From Candidatus Sumerlaeia bacterium (lineage in GTDB: Bacteria > Sumerlaeota > Sumerlaeia > SLMS01 > JAHLLQ01), in assembly GCA_019634695.1 (NCBI GenBank), contig JAHCAW010000009.1, positions 40,451 to 104,450 on the forward strand: DNA of 64,000 nucleotides, in the 5' to 3' direction. Made by a program: the position numbers and the translations under genes. This document shows, piece by piece, positions 9,290-17,509 of this stretch (positions are counted from its first letter, which is position 1; each line of letters starts with the position of its first letter). The notes beneath the pieces were generated by a model. That model was not told the origin of the DNA. It saw only the letters and a list, made by a program, of their open reading frames with translations, and made no database searches.

Positions 9290-10933
9290 TCAGGCCGGAG
9301 CGCCGACGATGACGGCGCGGTACTCGTCCTCGAAGTAGCGCAGCGTCGACAGCACCGGGTTCGGTGCCGTCTGGCCCAGTCCGCACAGCGACGCCTTCTG
9401 CATCGTCGTGCACAGCCGCCGCATCGTTCCGATGTCGCTCCACGACGCCTTGCCAGAACGAATCTTCTCCAGCAGCAGGTGCATCTGCTTGCCGCCCAAA
9501 CGGCACGGCGCGCACTTGCCGCACGACTCTTCCACGCAGAACCCCGTGTAGAACAACGCGATGTCGATCATGCTGTCGGTCTCGTCCATGACGATCATGC
9601 CGCCCGAGCCCATGATGGAACCCAACGCTTGCAGCGTCTCGTAGCTGATCGGCGTGTCCAGCAGCGGCGCCGGGATCACGCCTCCCGAGGGGCCGCCCGT
9701 TTGCACGGCCTTGATCCGGTGGTTGCCCGCCACGCCGCCGCAGATGTCCACGACGACCTCGCGCAGCGTCGTCCCCATCGGAATCTCGACGAGACCCGAG
9801 TGGCGCACCTTGCCCGTCACCGCGAACACCTTCGTGCCGCGCGACGTCTCGGTGCCGTAACCGCCGAACCATGCTCCGCCGCGCGCCATGATCGGGCCGA
9901 TGTTGGCGAACGTCTCGACGTTGTTGATGTTGGTCGGCTTGCCCCACAGGCCATGCTGCGCGGGGAACGGCGGCCGCGGACGTGGCGTGCCACGCCGGCC
10001 CTCGATCGAGTGCATCAGCGCCGTCTCCTCGCCGCACACGAACGCGCCGGCTCCCAGCCGCACCTCAAGGTCGCAGCAGAAGTCCGTCCCCATGATGTTC
10101 TTGCCCAGCAGTCCCATGCGGCGCGCCTGCCGCAGTGCCCCTTCGATGCGGTCGATCGCGAGAGGATACTCGGCGCGGATGTAGAAGTAGCCCGTCGAGC
10201 AACCCGTCGCGAAGCAGGCGATCAGCATGCCCTCGATCACGGCGTGCGGGTCGCCCTCGAGCACGCCGCGATCCATGTAGGCACCCGGGTCGCCCTCGTC
10301 GGCGTTGCAGATCATGTACTTCTCGGTTCCGGGCGCCTCGCGCAGGAACTTCCACTTCAGCCATGTCGGGTAGCCGGCGCCACCGCGGCCGCGCAGCCCG
10401 CTCGCCTTCATCTCGGCGATCACGCCTTCGGGCCCCAGTTCGGACAGTGCGCGCTTCAGGCCCTGATAGGCGTCGCGTCCGATCGCGTCCTCGATCTTCG
10501 TCGGGTCCAGCATCCCGCAGTTGCGCAGTACGATGCGCACCTGCTTGGTGCCGTTCGACGGCACGTCGGGCACGCCGAGCGACTCGACGCCCGGCATCGC
10601 CAGCCCGGCGACCGGTCGCCCGTTGACGACGTGTTCCTCGACGATGCGCAGGGCGGTCTCGACGCCGACCTCGCCGTAGAGCGTGCGCGGTGCACCCGCC
10701 ACGTTCACTTCCATCAACGGCTCGGCGTAGCACAGGCCGAGGCAGCCGACGCGCTGCACCTCGACGGGCAGGTCGCGCCGGCGCACCTCATCGCTCACCG
10801 CGCGCACGACGGCCTCCGCACCGGCCGCCACGCCGCACGTGCTCGTGCCGATGCGAATCCAGCTCGTCTTCGCCGTGCGCTCACGCTGTTCCTCGCGCAC
10901 CCGGTCCAGCTCCTCGAAGGTCATCTTAGCCAT
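9290..10933 (-). CDS. hydB: NuoF-like NADH-binding subunit HydB of [FeFe]-hydrogenase
   Basis: A 547-residue flavoprotein subunit. The N terminus has a thioredoxin-like [2Fe-2S] domain (STCGVAAGA, then GCLGLCYAEP). The central NuoF domain has the FMN/NADH segments GLRGRGGAGYPTWLKW, CNADEGDPGAYMDR and ALMHSIEGRRGTPRPRPP, and the [4Fe-4S] ligands are in SCGKCAPCRLGGKQM plus CGLGQTAPNP. The chain stops about 25 residues after that motif, so the C-terminal ferredoxin-like domain found on many electron-bifurcating HydB/HndC subunits is absent. Start ATG has AAGGAGGA overlapping the end of hydC; the stop of hydC and this start are separated by 3 nt, consistent with translational coupling. Confidence 0.95.
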   Translation of the reverse strand: MAKMTFEELDRVREEQRERTAKTSWIRIGTSTCGVAAGAEAVVRAVSDEVRRRDLPVEVQRVGCLGLCYAEPLMEVNVAGAPRTLYGEVGVETALRIVEEHVVNGRPVAGLAMPGVESLGVPDVPSNGTKQVRIVLRNCGMLDPTKIEDAIGRDAYQGLKRALSELGPEGVIAEMKASGLRGRGGAGYPTWLKWKFLREAPGTEKYMICNADEGDPGAYMDRGVLEGDPHAVIEGMLIACFATGCSTGYFYIRAEYPLAIDRIEGALRQARRMGLLGKNIMGTDFCCDLEVRLGAGAFVCGEETALMHSIEGRRGTPRPRPPFPAQHGLWGKPTNINNVETFANIGPIMARGGAWFGGYGTETSRGTKVFAVTGKVRHSGLVEIPMGTTLREVVVDICGGVAGNHRIKAVQTGGPSGGVIPAPLLDTPISYETLQALGSIMGSGGMIVMDETDSMIDIALFYTGFCVEESCGKCAPCRLGGKQMHLLLEKIRSGKASWSDIGTMRRLCTTMQKASLCGLGQTAPNPVLSTLRYFEDEYRAVIVGAPA

Positions 10934-10936
10934 GGG

Positions 10937-11419
10937 TCAGTCCTCCTTCTGCTCGTTGCGGCAGCGTGCCAGCAGCCCGCCGATCGCGTTCACACCGACC
11001 TTGGCCAGCGTCTCGCCGTTGGCCACAACCACCGGCGCCAGTCCGCAGCAACCCACGCAGCGCACCGACTCGAGGTGGAACTCGCCGTCCGGCGTCGTCT
11101 CGCCCTCTTCCACGTGCAATTCGTTCTTCAGCGTGTCCAACAAGGCCGGCGCCCCCTTGAGGTAGCAGGCCGTTCCCATGCAGACCGACAAGTTGTGCTT
11201 CCCCGGCGGCTCCAGCCGGAAGTAGTTGTAGAACGTGATCACCTCGTAGATGCGCGCCAGCGGCACGTTCATCAACTGGGCCAGTTGCAGTGACACGTTG
11301 CGCGGCACGTAGCCATAGCGGTTCTGGATCTCGTGCAGGGCCATGATCAGGCTGCCGGGCTTGCTGCGCCACTTCTGCACGGTGCGCGAAATGTCGGGGA
11401 CCATCACGGCGTCGGCCAT
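10937..11419 (-). CDS. hydC: NuoE-like [2Fe-2S] subunit HydC of [FeFe]-hydrogenase
   Basis: A 160-residue thioredoxin-like [2Fe-2S] protein. The cluster ligands are in SVCMGTACYLKG and VRCVGCCGLAPV, giving the usual Cx4C...Cx3C of NuoE/HndA. IYEVITFYNYFRLEPPGKH is the usual preceding motif. It passes electrons between HydB and HydA. The ATG at 11417-11419 is chosen because CAAGGAGAGG lies 5 nt upstream and the protein then has normal NuoE length; a longer reading to 11647 is an overlap with the pilin gene. First of the three hydrogenase genes. Confidence 0.95.
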   Translation of the reverse strand: MADAVMVPDISRTVQKWRSKPGSLIMALHEIQNRYGYVPRNVSLQLAQLMNVPLARIYEVITFYNYFRLEPPGKHNLSVCMGTACYLKGAPALLDTLKNELHVEEGETTPDGEFHLESVRCVGCCGLAPVVVANGETLAKVGVNAIGGLLARCRNEQKED

Positions 11420-11444
11420 GGAACCTCTCCTTGTTGGTGCCGCC

Positions 11445-12053
11445 TCACTCGAAGGCGGCGAAGTACTGACTGCGGATGATGTCGCCGTCCGACACCGTCC
11501 CGTTCGTCGGGTCGTAGGGGACGTCGCGTGCCAGATCGAGCCGGTCAAGGTCCGGGCCCGCAGAGGCCAGGATCCAGATGCCATAGCGGGTGCGCTTCTC
11601 GGTGATCGCCGGCACCGTCGCCGGCTGCATGAGCACCGCGAATGCATCCAGATTCGTGTAGAAGTAGCGGGTGAAGACAGGTCGCCATTGGGGCAGCGGA
11701 GCCGTGTCGCGCGCGACGAACGGGTCCTCGGCCAACTGCGTCACGAAGGCCACCGGCGTCGTCAGGGCCTCGTGCAGGAACTTGTGCGCCGCGGCGCCGG
11801 CCGGCGTGCGGTGCGGATTCTCCATCGTTCCGTTGGCGTTCAGCACCCCGTTGAGCGGATGCGAGTTGAAGTCCACCGCGTAGGCCTCGATGGCCCCGGC
11901 CAGCGTCCGCAGGTCCGCACGCACCCGCGCCACCTTCGAGCGCGTCTGCGCCTCGAGGAAGTTCGGCACCGCCACCGCCGCGAGAATCGCCACGATCCCC
12001 ACGACGATCAGCAGCTCGATCAGCGTGAAACCCCGCCGGCTGTGTCCCGTCAT
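11445..12053 (-). CDS. Type IV pilin-like / pseudopilin protein with prepilin signal
   Basis: A 202-residue protein with a textbook class III prepilin signal: basic leader ending RRG, cleavage before FTLIELLIVVGIVAILAA, and Glu at mature position 5. A long N-terminal helix (to about residue 55) leads into a hydrophilic globular part with no recognised fold, ending RSQYFAAFE. Such proteins are processed by PilD and assembled by type II secretion or type IV pilus systems, none of which is in the window. It lies 25 nt upstream of hydC and 30 nt downstream of a membrane protein gene, all on the same strand, so it appears to be in the hydrogenase transcription unit. Confidence 0.85.
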   Translation of the reverse strand: MTGHSRRGFTLIELLIVVGIVAILAAVAVPNFLEAQTRSKVARVRADLRTLAGAIEAYAVDFNSHPLNGVLNANGTMENPHRTPAGAAAHKFLHEALTTPVAFVTQLAEDPFVARDTAPLPQWRPVFTRYFYTNLDAFAVLMQPATVPAITEKRTRYGIWILASAGPDLDRLDLARDVPYDPTNGTVSDGDIIRSQYFAAFE

Positions 12054-12083
12054 GACGCCCTCCCCGGGTCGCCAAGCCCTCGC

Positions 12084-12647
12084 TCAGCGACCCGCCAAGC
12101 GCTCCACCAGCAGGCCGGCCGGCACCGCCAGCAACCCGCCCAGCAGCGCCGTCGCCACCTGCAGCGGCACCAGCACCGTCACGAGCGCCCAAGGCAGCAG
12201 CCCCGCACCCGCCAGCCCGACGGCCACCAGACCGATCACGAGCGTCTTGCCCGCTGCGGCGGTCGTCAGTCGCACCAGGAAGTTCGCTCCCCAGCCGGCC
12301 TGTCCGCGCAGCACGGCCACGTACAGCGCGTTGCCTGCCCAGATCCCCGGCACCAGACACAGCAGCCCCAGCGTCACCCGGCTCTCGAACAACGCCCCGC
12401 CCAGCACGGCGGCCACCGCAGGCAGCACCACCACCGGCGCGATGCGCTTCCACGACCCCAGATGCAGCGCGGCCAGCGCCAGCGCCAGGTTGACTGCCGT
12501 GCCGACCAGCAGTTGGGGATGCTGGAGCATCAGCGGCAGCGTGAACGCCCCAAGGGCCAGAACGGCGGCCTCGACCGTGCGGGCCTGCTCGGACAGCCGC
12601 TCCGGCGCTCCCTCGATCGTCCGGGCAAGAACGGAAACTCGCGACAT
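12084..12647 (-). CDS. Multi-pass membrane protein, ECF S-component-like
   Basis: A 187-residue protein with about five or six TM segments. The ATG at 12645-12647 is preceded by GGAGAAGG; a longer reading into 12773 lacks support. The pattern HPQLLVGTAVNLALALAA, then PGIWAGNALYV and AAAGKTLVI, resembles small ECF S-like membrane proteins that are sometimes found beside [FeFe]-hydrogenase genes; this resemblance is from memory and the function is unknown. First gene of a unit that continues through the pilin and hydCBA with 30- and 25-nt gaps, so a link to the hydrogenase is plausible. Confidence 0.6.
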   Translation of the reverse strand: MSRVSVLARTIEGAPERLSEQARTVEAAVLALGAFTLPLMLQHPQLLVGTAVNLALALAALHLGSWKRIAPVVVLPAVAAVLGGALFESRVTLGLLCLVPGIWAGNALYVAVLRGQAGWGANFLVRLTTAAAGKTLVIGLVAVGLAGAGLLPWALVTVLVPLQVATALLGGLLAVPAGLLVERLAGR

Positions 12648-12879
12648 GGGACCTTCTCCTCGATTTGGCGACCCCCTAATGAAGGATAATCGCCATAACT
12701 TTTGTCCGTATTCAGGCCATGACCCCCGCCCGGGCGCAACCGAATCTTTTCGCATCTTCGGGGAAATCGGCACCGTGTGCCCGAAAGTCCCCCTTGCGCG
12801 CCTGCGGGCCGGATGCAGAACCGCTCCCTATCAGGCCAATGCCGCCCAAGTCCCACCCCCCTCACCCGGAGCACCCGCC

Positions 12880-13785
12880 ATGCAGCTTCACGGACCCATC
12901 TTCGCCGTCGTCACCCCCTTCGGCGCCGACGGGGCCGTGGACGCCGGGGCGCTGCGCGAGGCGCTCGGCTTCCTTGCCGACCGCGGGGTGCGCACCATCA
13001 TTGCCAACGGCACGACGGGCGAGTTCCCGTCGCTGTCGGCCCGCGAGCGCGAGACGGTGCTGCGGACCTGTCGGGCGCACTTCGCCGGCCAGATTGTCGC
13101 CAACATCAGCGCCTGCGCGGTCGAGCAGGTGCGGGAGCACTCGGCCGCGGCGGCCGACCTGTGCGACGCCTTCCTGCTGCTGCCGCCGTTCTACTATGCG
13201 GCGTCGCCTGCCGAGGGGCTCGTGCGCTTCTTTGAGGCGTGCCTGGGCGATGCCCGCCGGCCGACGCTGCTCTACAACTTCCCGCGCCACACGCAGAACC
13301 CAATCTCGGCCGCGACGTATGCGCGAGTGGCGTCGGCATGTGGGGCCGTGCTGGGAATCAAGGAGACGACCGGCGATCTGGAAACCGGCCGCGAGAAGAA
13401 GGGCGCGGTGGGAAGCGGCCAGGTGTTCCTCGGTGGCGACGGGTTGGCGCTGCGGGCGTTGGAGGCGGGGTTGGATGGGTCAGCGACGGGCGCGGGCAAT
13501 CCGATCCCGGAAGTGCTCGTTCAGATCGAGACCACCTTCCGCCAAGGGGACACGGCGCGCGCCGACCGCATCCAGAGGGCAGGGAACTGGTGGGTGGACT
13601 TCCGCAAGACGGTCGATGCGGGCGACATCGTCGTCGCAAAGGCGGCCCTGCGGCATCGTCTGCCGGGCTTTCCGGTGGCGGTGCGGCCGCCGTTGATCGA
13701 GGCCGATGCCACGATGTGCGAGCGGATCGCGCGCGCCTTCGAGGAATGGCGGGCGGGCAGCCAGGACATCGATTGGATGGTGTAG
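12880..13785 (+). CDS. DapA/NAL-family class I aldolase (dihydrodipicolinate synthase-like)
   Basis: A 301-residue TIM-barrel lyase. IANGTTGEFPSLSARER carries the GTTGE pyruvate-carboxylate motif, LLYNFPRHT the catalytic Tyr and VLGIKETTGD the Schiff-base Lys. The family condenses or cleaves pyruvate with aldehydes: dihydrodipicolinate synthase, N-acetylneuraminate lyase and sugar-acid aldolases. Context (pgsA and a GcvT-like gene, convergent) does not show lysine synthesis, so the substrate is open. The ATG at 12880 has CCGGAG about 9 nt upstream; in-frame upstream sequence is not protein-like. Divergent from the hydrogenase unit across 232 nt. Confidence 0.85.
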   Translation: MQLHGPIFAVVTPFGADGAVDAGALREALGFLADRGVRTIIANGTTGEFPSLSARERETVLRTCRAHFAGQIVANISACAVEQVREHSAAAADLCDAFLLLPPFYYAASPAEGLVRFFEACLGDARRPTLLYNFPRHTQNPISAATYARVASACGAVLGIKETTGDLETGREKKGAVGSGQVFLGGDGLALRALEAGLDGSATGAGNPIPEVLVQIETTFRQGDTARADRIQRAGNWWVDFRKTVDAGDIVVAKAALRHRLPGFPVAVRPPLIEADATMCERIARAFEEWRAGSQDIDWMV

Positions 13786-13860
13786 CGCTTCGTTCGACCG
13801 CGGAAGAAACGGAAGTTCCCCCCGGTCTGCCGCTCCGCAATCAGTCGTTCGCGATCCGCA

Positions 13861-14487
13861 TCAATCCGAGTCTCGGATCAGTTCCCAGTTGTTGCGGATG
13901 TAGAGCACGCCGGAGACGACGGTGAGGAAGACGACGACGAGGAGCATGATGTCGAGAATGGCGTCGAAGACGAGCTGGCCGCTGATGGAGCCGAACACGA
14001 GGTTGTCCCACAATCCTGCGGCGCGAAGGAACTCGCGGGCGGTCATGAAGGTGAGGGCGGTGATGATGGTGGCGAGTTGCCAGCCGGTCTTGTGCTTTCC
14101 CCAGCGGTCGGCGGCGATGACGGTGCCGGTCATGACGCCCAGGGTTCGCAGGCCGGTGACGAGGAACTCGCGGGCGAGGATGAGCACGACGGGCCACGCG
14201 GGATAGATGCCGAGTTCGACGAAGCCGACGAAGGCGGCGGCGACGAGGACCTTGTCGGCGAGCGGATCGAGCAGCTTGCCCAGGTTGGTGCTGATGCCGC
14301 GCTCGCGGGCGATCTTGCCGTCGAGCCAGTCGGTGATCGTGGCCGCGATGACGAGCAGCAGCGCCACGAGGCGCAACCACGCGATCAGGGCGGGGTTGTC
14401 GGGTTCGATGCCGCCGTAGAGCATCGCCACCAGAAACAGCGGGATGACGACGATGCGGCTCAGGCTCAGCTTGTTGGGCAGGGTCAT
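13861..14487 (-). CDS. pgsA: CDP-diacylglycerol-glycerol-3-phosphate 3-phosphatidyltransferase
   Basis: A 208-residue inner-membrane enzyme making phosphatidylglycerophosphate. The CDP-alcohol phosphotransferase signature D-G-x2-A-R-x8-G-x3-D-x3-D is complete: it begins DWLDGKIARER and ends GKLLDPLADK. The start NKLSLSRIVVIPLFLV and about five TM segments are typical of PgsA. The ATG overlaps the stop of the upstream GcvT-like gene (ATGA), so the two are translationally coupled. Confidence 0.93.
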   Translation of the reverse strand: MTLPNKLSLSRIVVIPLFLVAMLYGGIEPDNPALIAWLRLVALLLVIAATITDWLDGKIARERGISTNLGKLLDPLADKVLVAAAFVGFVELGIYPAWPVVLILAREFLVTGLRTLGVMTGTVIAADRWGKHKTGWQLATIITALTFMTAREFLRAAGLWDNLVFGSISGQLVFDAILDIMLLVVVFLTVVSGVLYIRNNWELIRDSD

Positions 14488-15593
14488 GAGGTTGCCGTGC
14501 GCATGGCCGACGGATCGGTGACGCTGGCGAGCAAGGTCTGGTTCTGCTGGTTGCGGATCGTCAGGACGGTGTTCTGTGCCGTGCGGAAGGAATCGACGAA
14601 GCCCAGTGCGAGGGCGCACTTGAGGCGCGGACTCGGCGCGGCACTGGTGACGTAGCCGATCGGAACAGCATCGGTCTCGATGGTGTCGCCGGCGTGCGGG
14701 ACGTCGAAGCTGTCGATGCGCAGGTAGACCATGCGGCGGGTGAATTCGCGGCAGGTGCTGTGGAGCAGGGCGGTGCGACCGACGAAGTCGCCCTTCGAGT
14801 AGGCCACGCGCAGCATGGCGCCGATCTCGAGCGGCGTGGTCTCCTCGTCGATCTCGGCGCCGACGCGCGGCACGCCGGCCTCGATGCGTGCCATCTCGAG
14901 GGCCCGCATGCCGACAGGGCATCCCTCGCGACGACGCGCCAGGTTGCCGAGGCGTTCCCAGACGCTCTCCAGGAACAGGCCACCGGTGTCGATCTGATAG
15001 CACGGCAGCGCGCCGAACGTGCGCCGCGTGACAAGGCATCGGCCCTGTCCAATCTGCAGGATGGACGAGGCGCCCTCCTCACGCGGGACGGTGCCGTCCA
15101 TGATCCCGTCGGCCATGACGTGCTGCGCGAGCGGCCCGGCCACGAGCAGCGACCCCTGCGTCGTGGTGGCGTCGGTCAGCGTGGCGTCGTGGCACTCGCG
15201 CGCCGCCTCGGCAAGCACGGCCTGCACGCGCTCCTTGCGCAGGCTGCTGCAGCGGATGGTCCAGAAGCGATCGGAGCGGAACAGGTCCACCTCGTCGATG
15301 ATGCCGCCGCGTTCGTTGAGCATGAACGCACTGACCTCGGTGTTGACCTCGACGCGCGTGAGGTCGGTCGTGGTAAGGCGTTGGAGGCAGTTGCGGGTGT
15401 CGTCGCCTTCGAGCTTGAAGCGTCCGCGGTGGCACATGTCGGCGACGCCGGCGGTGGTGACGAGGGCCTCGTATTCGGAGTCGGGCGCGCCGAACGAGTC
15501 GGCCACCTCCCAGTCGCCGAAGCCGACGAAGCGGGCGCCGGCGTCGCGCTGGCGATCCTGCAGGGGACTGTGGCGGTACTGGATGACGGCCAT
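14484..15593 (-). CDS. GcvT-like aminomethyltransferase / folate-binding protein
   Basis: A 369-residue protein of the GcvT/YgfZ fold. Family features are FGDWEVADSFG near the start, LNERGGIIDEVDLF, ALEMARIEAGVPRVG, and TPLEIGA...KGDFVGRTAL. It has KGDFVGR as in GcvT and not the KGCYxGQ motif of YgfZ. The segment expected to carry the substrate-binding Asn reads TIRCSSLRKE, so binding may differ. No gcvH or gcvP is nearby, so it may be a paralogue rather than the glycine-cleavage T protein. RBS AAAGGA precedes the ATG. It heads a two-gene unit with pgsA. Confidence 0.75.
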   Translation of the reverse strand: MAVIQYRHSPLQDRQRDAGARFVGFGDWEVADSFGAPDSEYEALVTTAGVADMCHRGRFKLEGDDTRNCLQRLTTTDLTRVEVNTEVSAFMLNERGGIIDEVDLFRSDRFWTIRCSSLRKERVQAVLAEAARECHDATLTDATTTQGSLLVAGPLAQHVMADGIMDGTVPREEGASSILQIGQGRCLVTRRTFGALPCYQIDTGGLFLESVWERLGNLARRREGCPVGMRALEMARIEAGVPRVGAEIDEETTPLEIGAMLRVAYSKGDFVGRTALLHSTCREFTRRMVYLRIDSFDVPHAGDTIETDAVPIGYVTSAAPSPRLKCALALGFVDSFRTAQNTVLTIRNQQNQTLLASVTDPSAMRTATS

Positions 15594-15611
15594 TGCCGGG
15601 TCCTTTCCCTC

Positions 15612-17345
15612 TCAGGGCAGTACGGGCGCCTCGAAGCTCGACACACGGACCCACTTAAGGAACAGCGCCGGCGTGCGATCGCTTCCGCCGGGCGGCGCAT
15701 CCAAGTGGATCAGGTCGAACGCCATGCCGAGGTCCATGCCCTCGATGTCGGGCGGCGGGACGAACCAGGCGGTCAGCGTCATGCCGTTCAGGTCCGGCCG
15801 TGGCACGTGATAGTCGTCACGGTCGAGCTGCGACGCCATCAGCAGCATCGTGTAGAACTCATGGTTGGCCGGATGCAGGCGCAGGCGCGCAGTGGCATTC
15901 CAGACCGGATCGTCGGCGGTGCCGAAGAGATGGGCTTCGACCTGATACCATCTCGTCGAGTTGGCCTTCACGCGTGTCAGCGCCGGTTCGGCGTACCAGA
16001 AGCCATAGCTGTAGCGCTGGTTGCCCTGCTCGTCGACTTCGAGCGGTCCGCCCGACGTGATGCCCAGGCCGTAGCGGCTGCGGCTGAAGGAGACTTCGTG
16101 TCCGCCGAAGTCGCCCGGCGTGAACTTCCAGCCGCCGTCGTTGCGGCTGTCGAAGGTCTGAAAGTACTCGAGGCGCTTGCCGGCCAGCGTGGCGGGATCG
16201 ACGAAGCGTTCCTCGAGTCCCTCGAGTGTCAGCGTCGCGCCCGGCTTGCCGATCTCGTCGAACTGGATCATGTCGAAGTAGGGCACCACGCCGTCGGAGC
16301 CGCGCCCGTCGGCGGCAAACGTCGGCACCTGCATGATCGTGCGATACGTGCGGCCCTGCGGCATCGGCACCATTGAGACCGCGTCGCGATTCCACCACAG
16401 GTCCTGAATGAGGGTCTCGGCCGACAGCAGATGGTTGGCGGTCATCGTGCGCAGACGGAAGGGAGGGGTCTCGACGCCGCCGACGTCGGCGCGCACGCGC
16501 CAGTCGGTCACGTGCAGGCGTTCGGCGCGGGGCGATCGCCAGGCGCCGCGCTCGACCGCGTTCCAGTTCCAGACGGTGTAGGTGCCGTCCAGGACGGCGC
16601 GCGTCGAAAGACCGACGCCGGGCAAACCCTCGCCGTGTCCACCGGGGCTCCCTGCGCCGGGCAGCGGCGACGAGTAGACCCAACCCGCCTGGTTGCGCGG
16701 TTCGCGCAAGTCCGTCACGATGGGGCCAAAGCCGGGCTCGATCACGATCGTGGCGACGTCGCCTTCGGGCACCTCACGGCCCGTCGGCACCACCGGGTTG
16801 CCCTGCGCATTCGACACGCCCAGCAGCGCCACTCCGTTGTCCACCGCCGACACGAGTTCGACCAGCACGCGCCCCTGCGCGTTGATGTCGATCGGCACCA
16901 GCACGGTGGCGATCAGCCGCGGCGGCGTATTGGCCGGTACGGCAAAGGGCGGCGTCCGCGTGGAAAACAATGCCCCGCGAAATTCCTCGACCGCGCCCGT
17001 GATCGCGCCGGTGGTCACACCCGTGCGCCGCAGGAAGTTGTCGGCGTACTGGAAGCCGAGCGCCGTCAACTGGGCGTTGGGGATGCTGGTCGCATCGGCG
17101 AGGCGTACTTCGCGCCCGTCGGTCGACGAGATGCGCACCGCGAAGTTGGCGCCCGTGATAGAAACCGGCGACTGCGAGACGTGAATCTTGAGCTCAACGG
17201 TCGCGCCCGGGGACGCTTGGTACTTCTTCTGGTCGAAGGTGAACACTTGGGCATGGCCCGGGATTGCCCCGCCCGCGGCCAGAGCAACCAACAACGCCCC
17301 GGCCCGAAAGCCGTGCCGGCCACGGCAAGCGCCCGCCTTGTCCAT
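15612..17345 (-). CDS. Exported protein of unknown function with N-terminal cohesin-like domain
   Basis: A 577-residue protein. The ATG at 17345 has GGGAG about 7 nt upstream and gives a signal peptide ending near PGHAQVF. The first domain (about residues 33-190, QKKYQASPGATVELKIHV, then SITGANFAVRI) has the strand pattern of cohesin-like surface domains. The remainder is beta-rich with many Trp and Tyr; the region SFSRSRYGLGITSGGP suggests a jelly-roll, carbohydrate-binding-like module. It is not followed by a sorting tail I recognise. It lies 18 nt upstream of the GcvT-like gene, but functional linkage is doubtful. Confidence 0.6.
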   Translation of the reverse strand: MDKAGACRGRHGFRAGALLVALAAGGAIPGHAQVFTFDQKKYQASPGATVELKIHVSQSPVSITGANFAVRISSTDGREVRLADATSIPNAQLTALGFQYADNFLRRTGVTTGAITGAVEEFRGALFSTRTPPFAVPANTPPRLIATVLVPIDINAQGRVLVELVSAVDNGVALLGVSNAQGNPVVPTGREVPEGDVATIVIEPGFGPIVTDLREPRNQAGWVYSSPLPGAGSPGGHGEGLPGVGLSTRAVLDGTYTVWNWNAVERGAWRSPRAERLHVTDWRVRADVGGVETPPFRLRTMTANHLLSAETLIQDLWWNRDAVSMVPMPQGRTYRTIMQVPTFAADGRGSDGVVPYFDMIQFDEIGKPGATLTLEGLEERFVDPATLAGKRLEYFQTFDSRNDGGWKFTPGDFGGHEVSFSRSRYGLGITSGGPLEVDEQGNQRYSYGFWYAEPALTRVKANSTRWYQVEAHLFGTADDPVWNATARLRLHPANHEFYTMLLMASQLDRDDYHVPRPDLNGMTLTAWFVPPPDIEGMDLGMAFDLIHLDAPPGGSDRTPALFLKWVRVSSFEAPVLP

Positions 17346-17509
17346 TCCGTGCTCCCGAAACCAGACACCACGACCGCGCCCGCCGGGCGGGGCCGTGGAC
17401 ATAAACCCAAGAAATCGAGACTTCGCGACCGTCCCAATCGTTTGACGCCGCAAGCTCGCCCACGATGGTCTCGACTCGACCGCCCGATGCGTCAAGGTGA
17501 AACGGGAAG

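Noticed and set aside
14484..15593. Glycine cleavage T protein as a firm assignment
   Set aside because: No gcvH/gcvP nearby and a changed substrate-binding segment, so only a GcvT-like call is supported.
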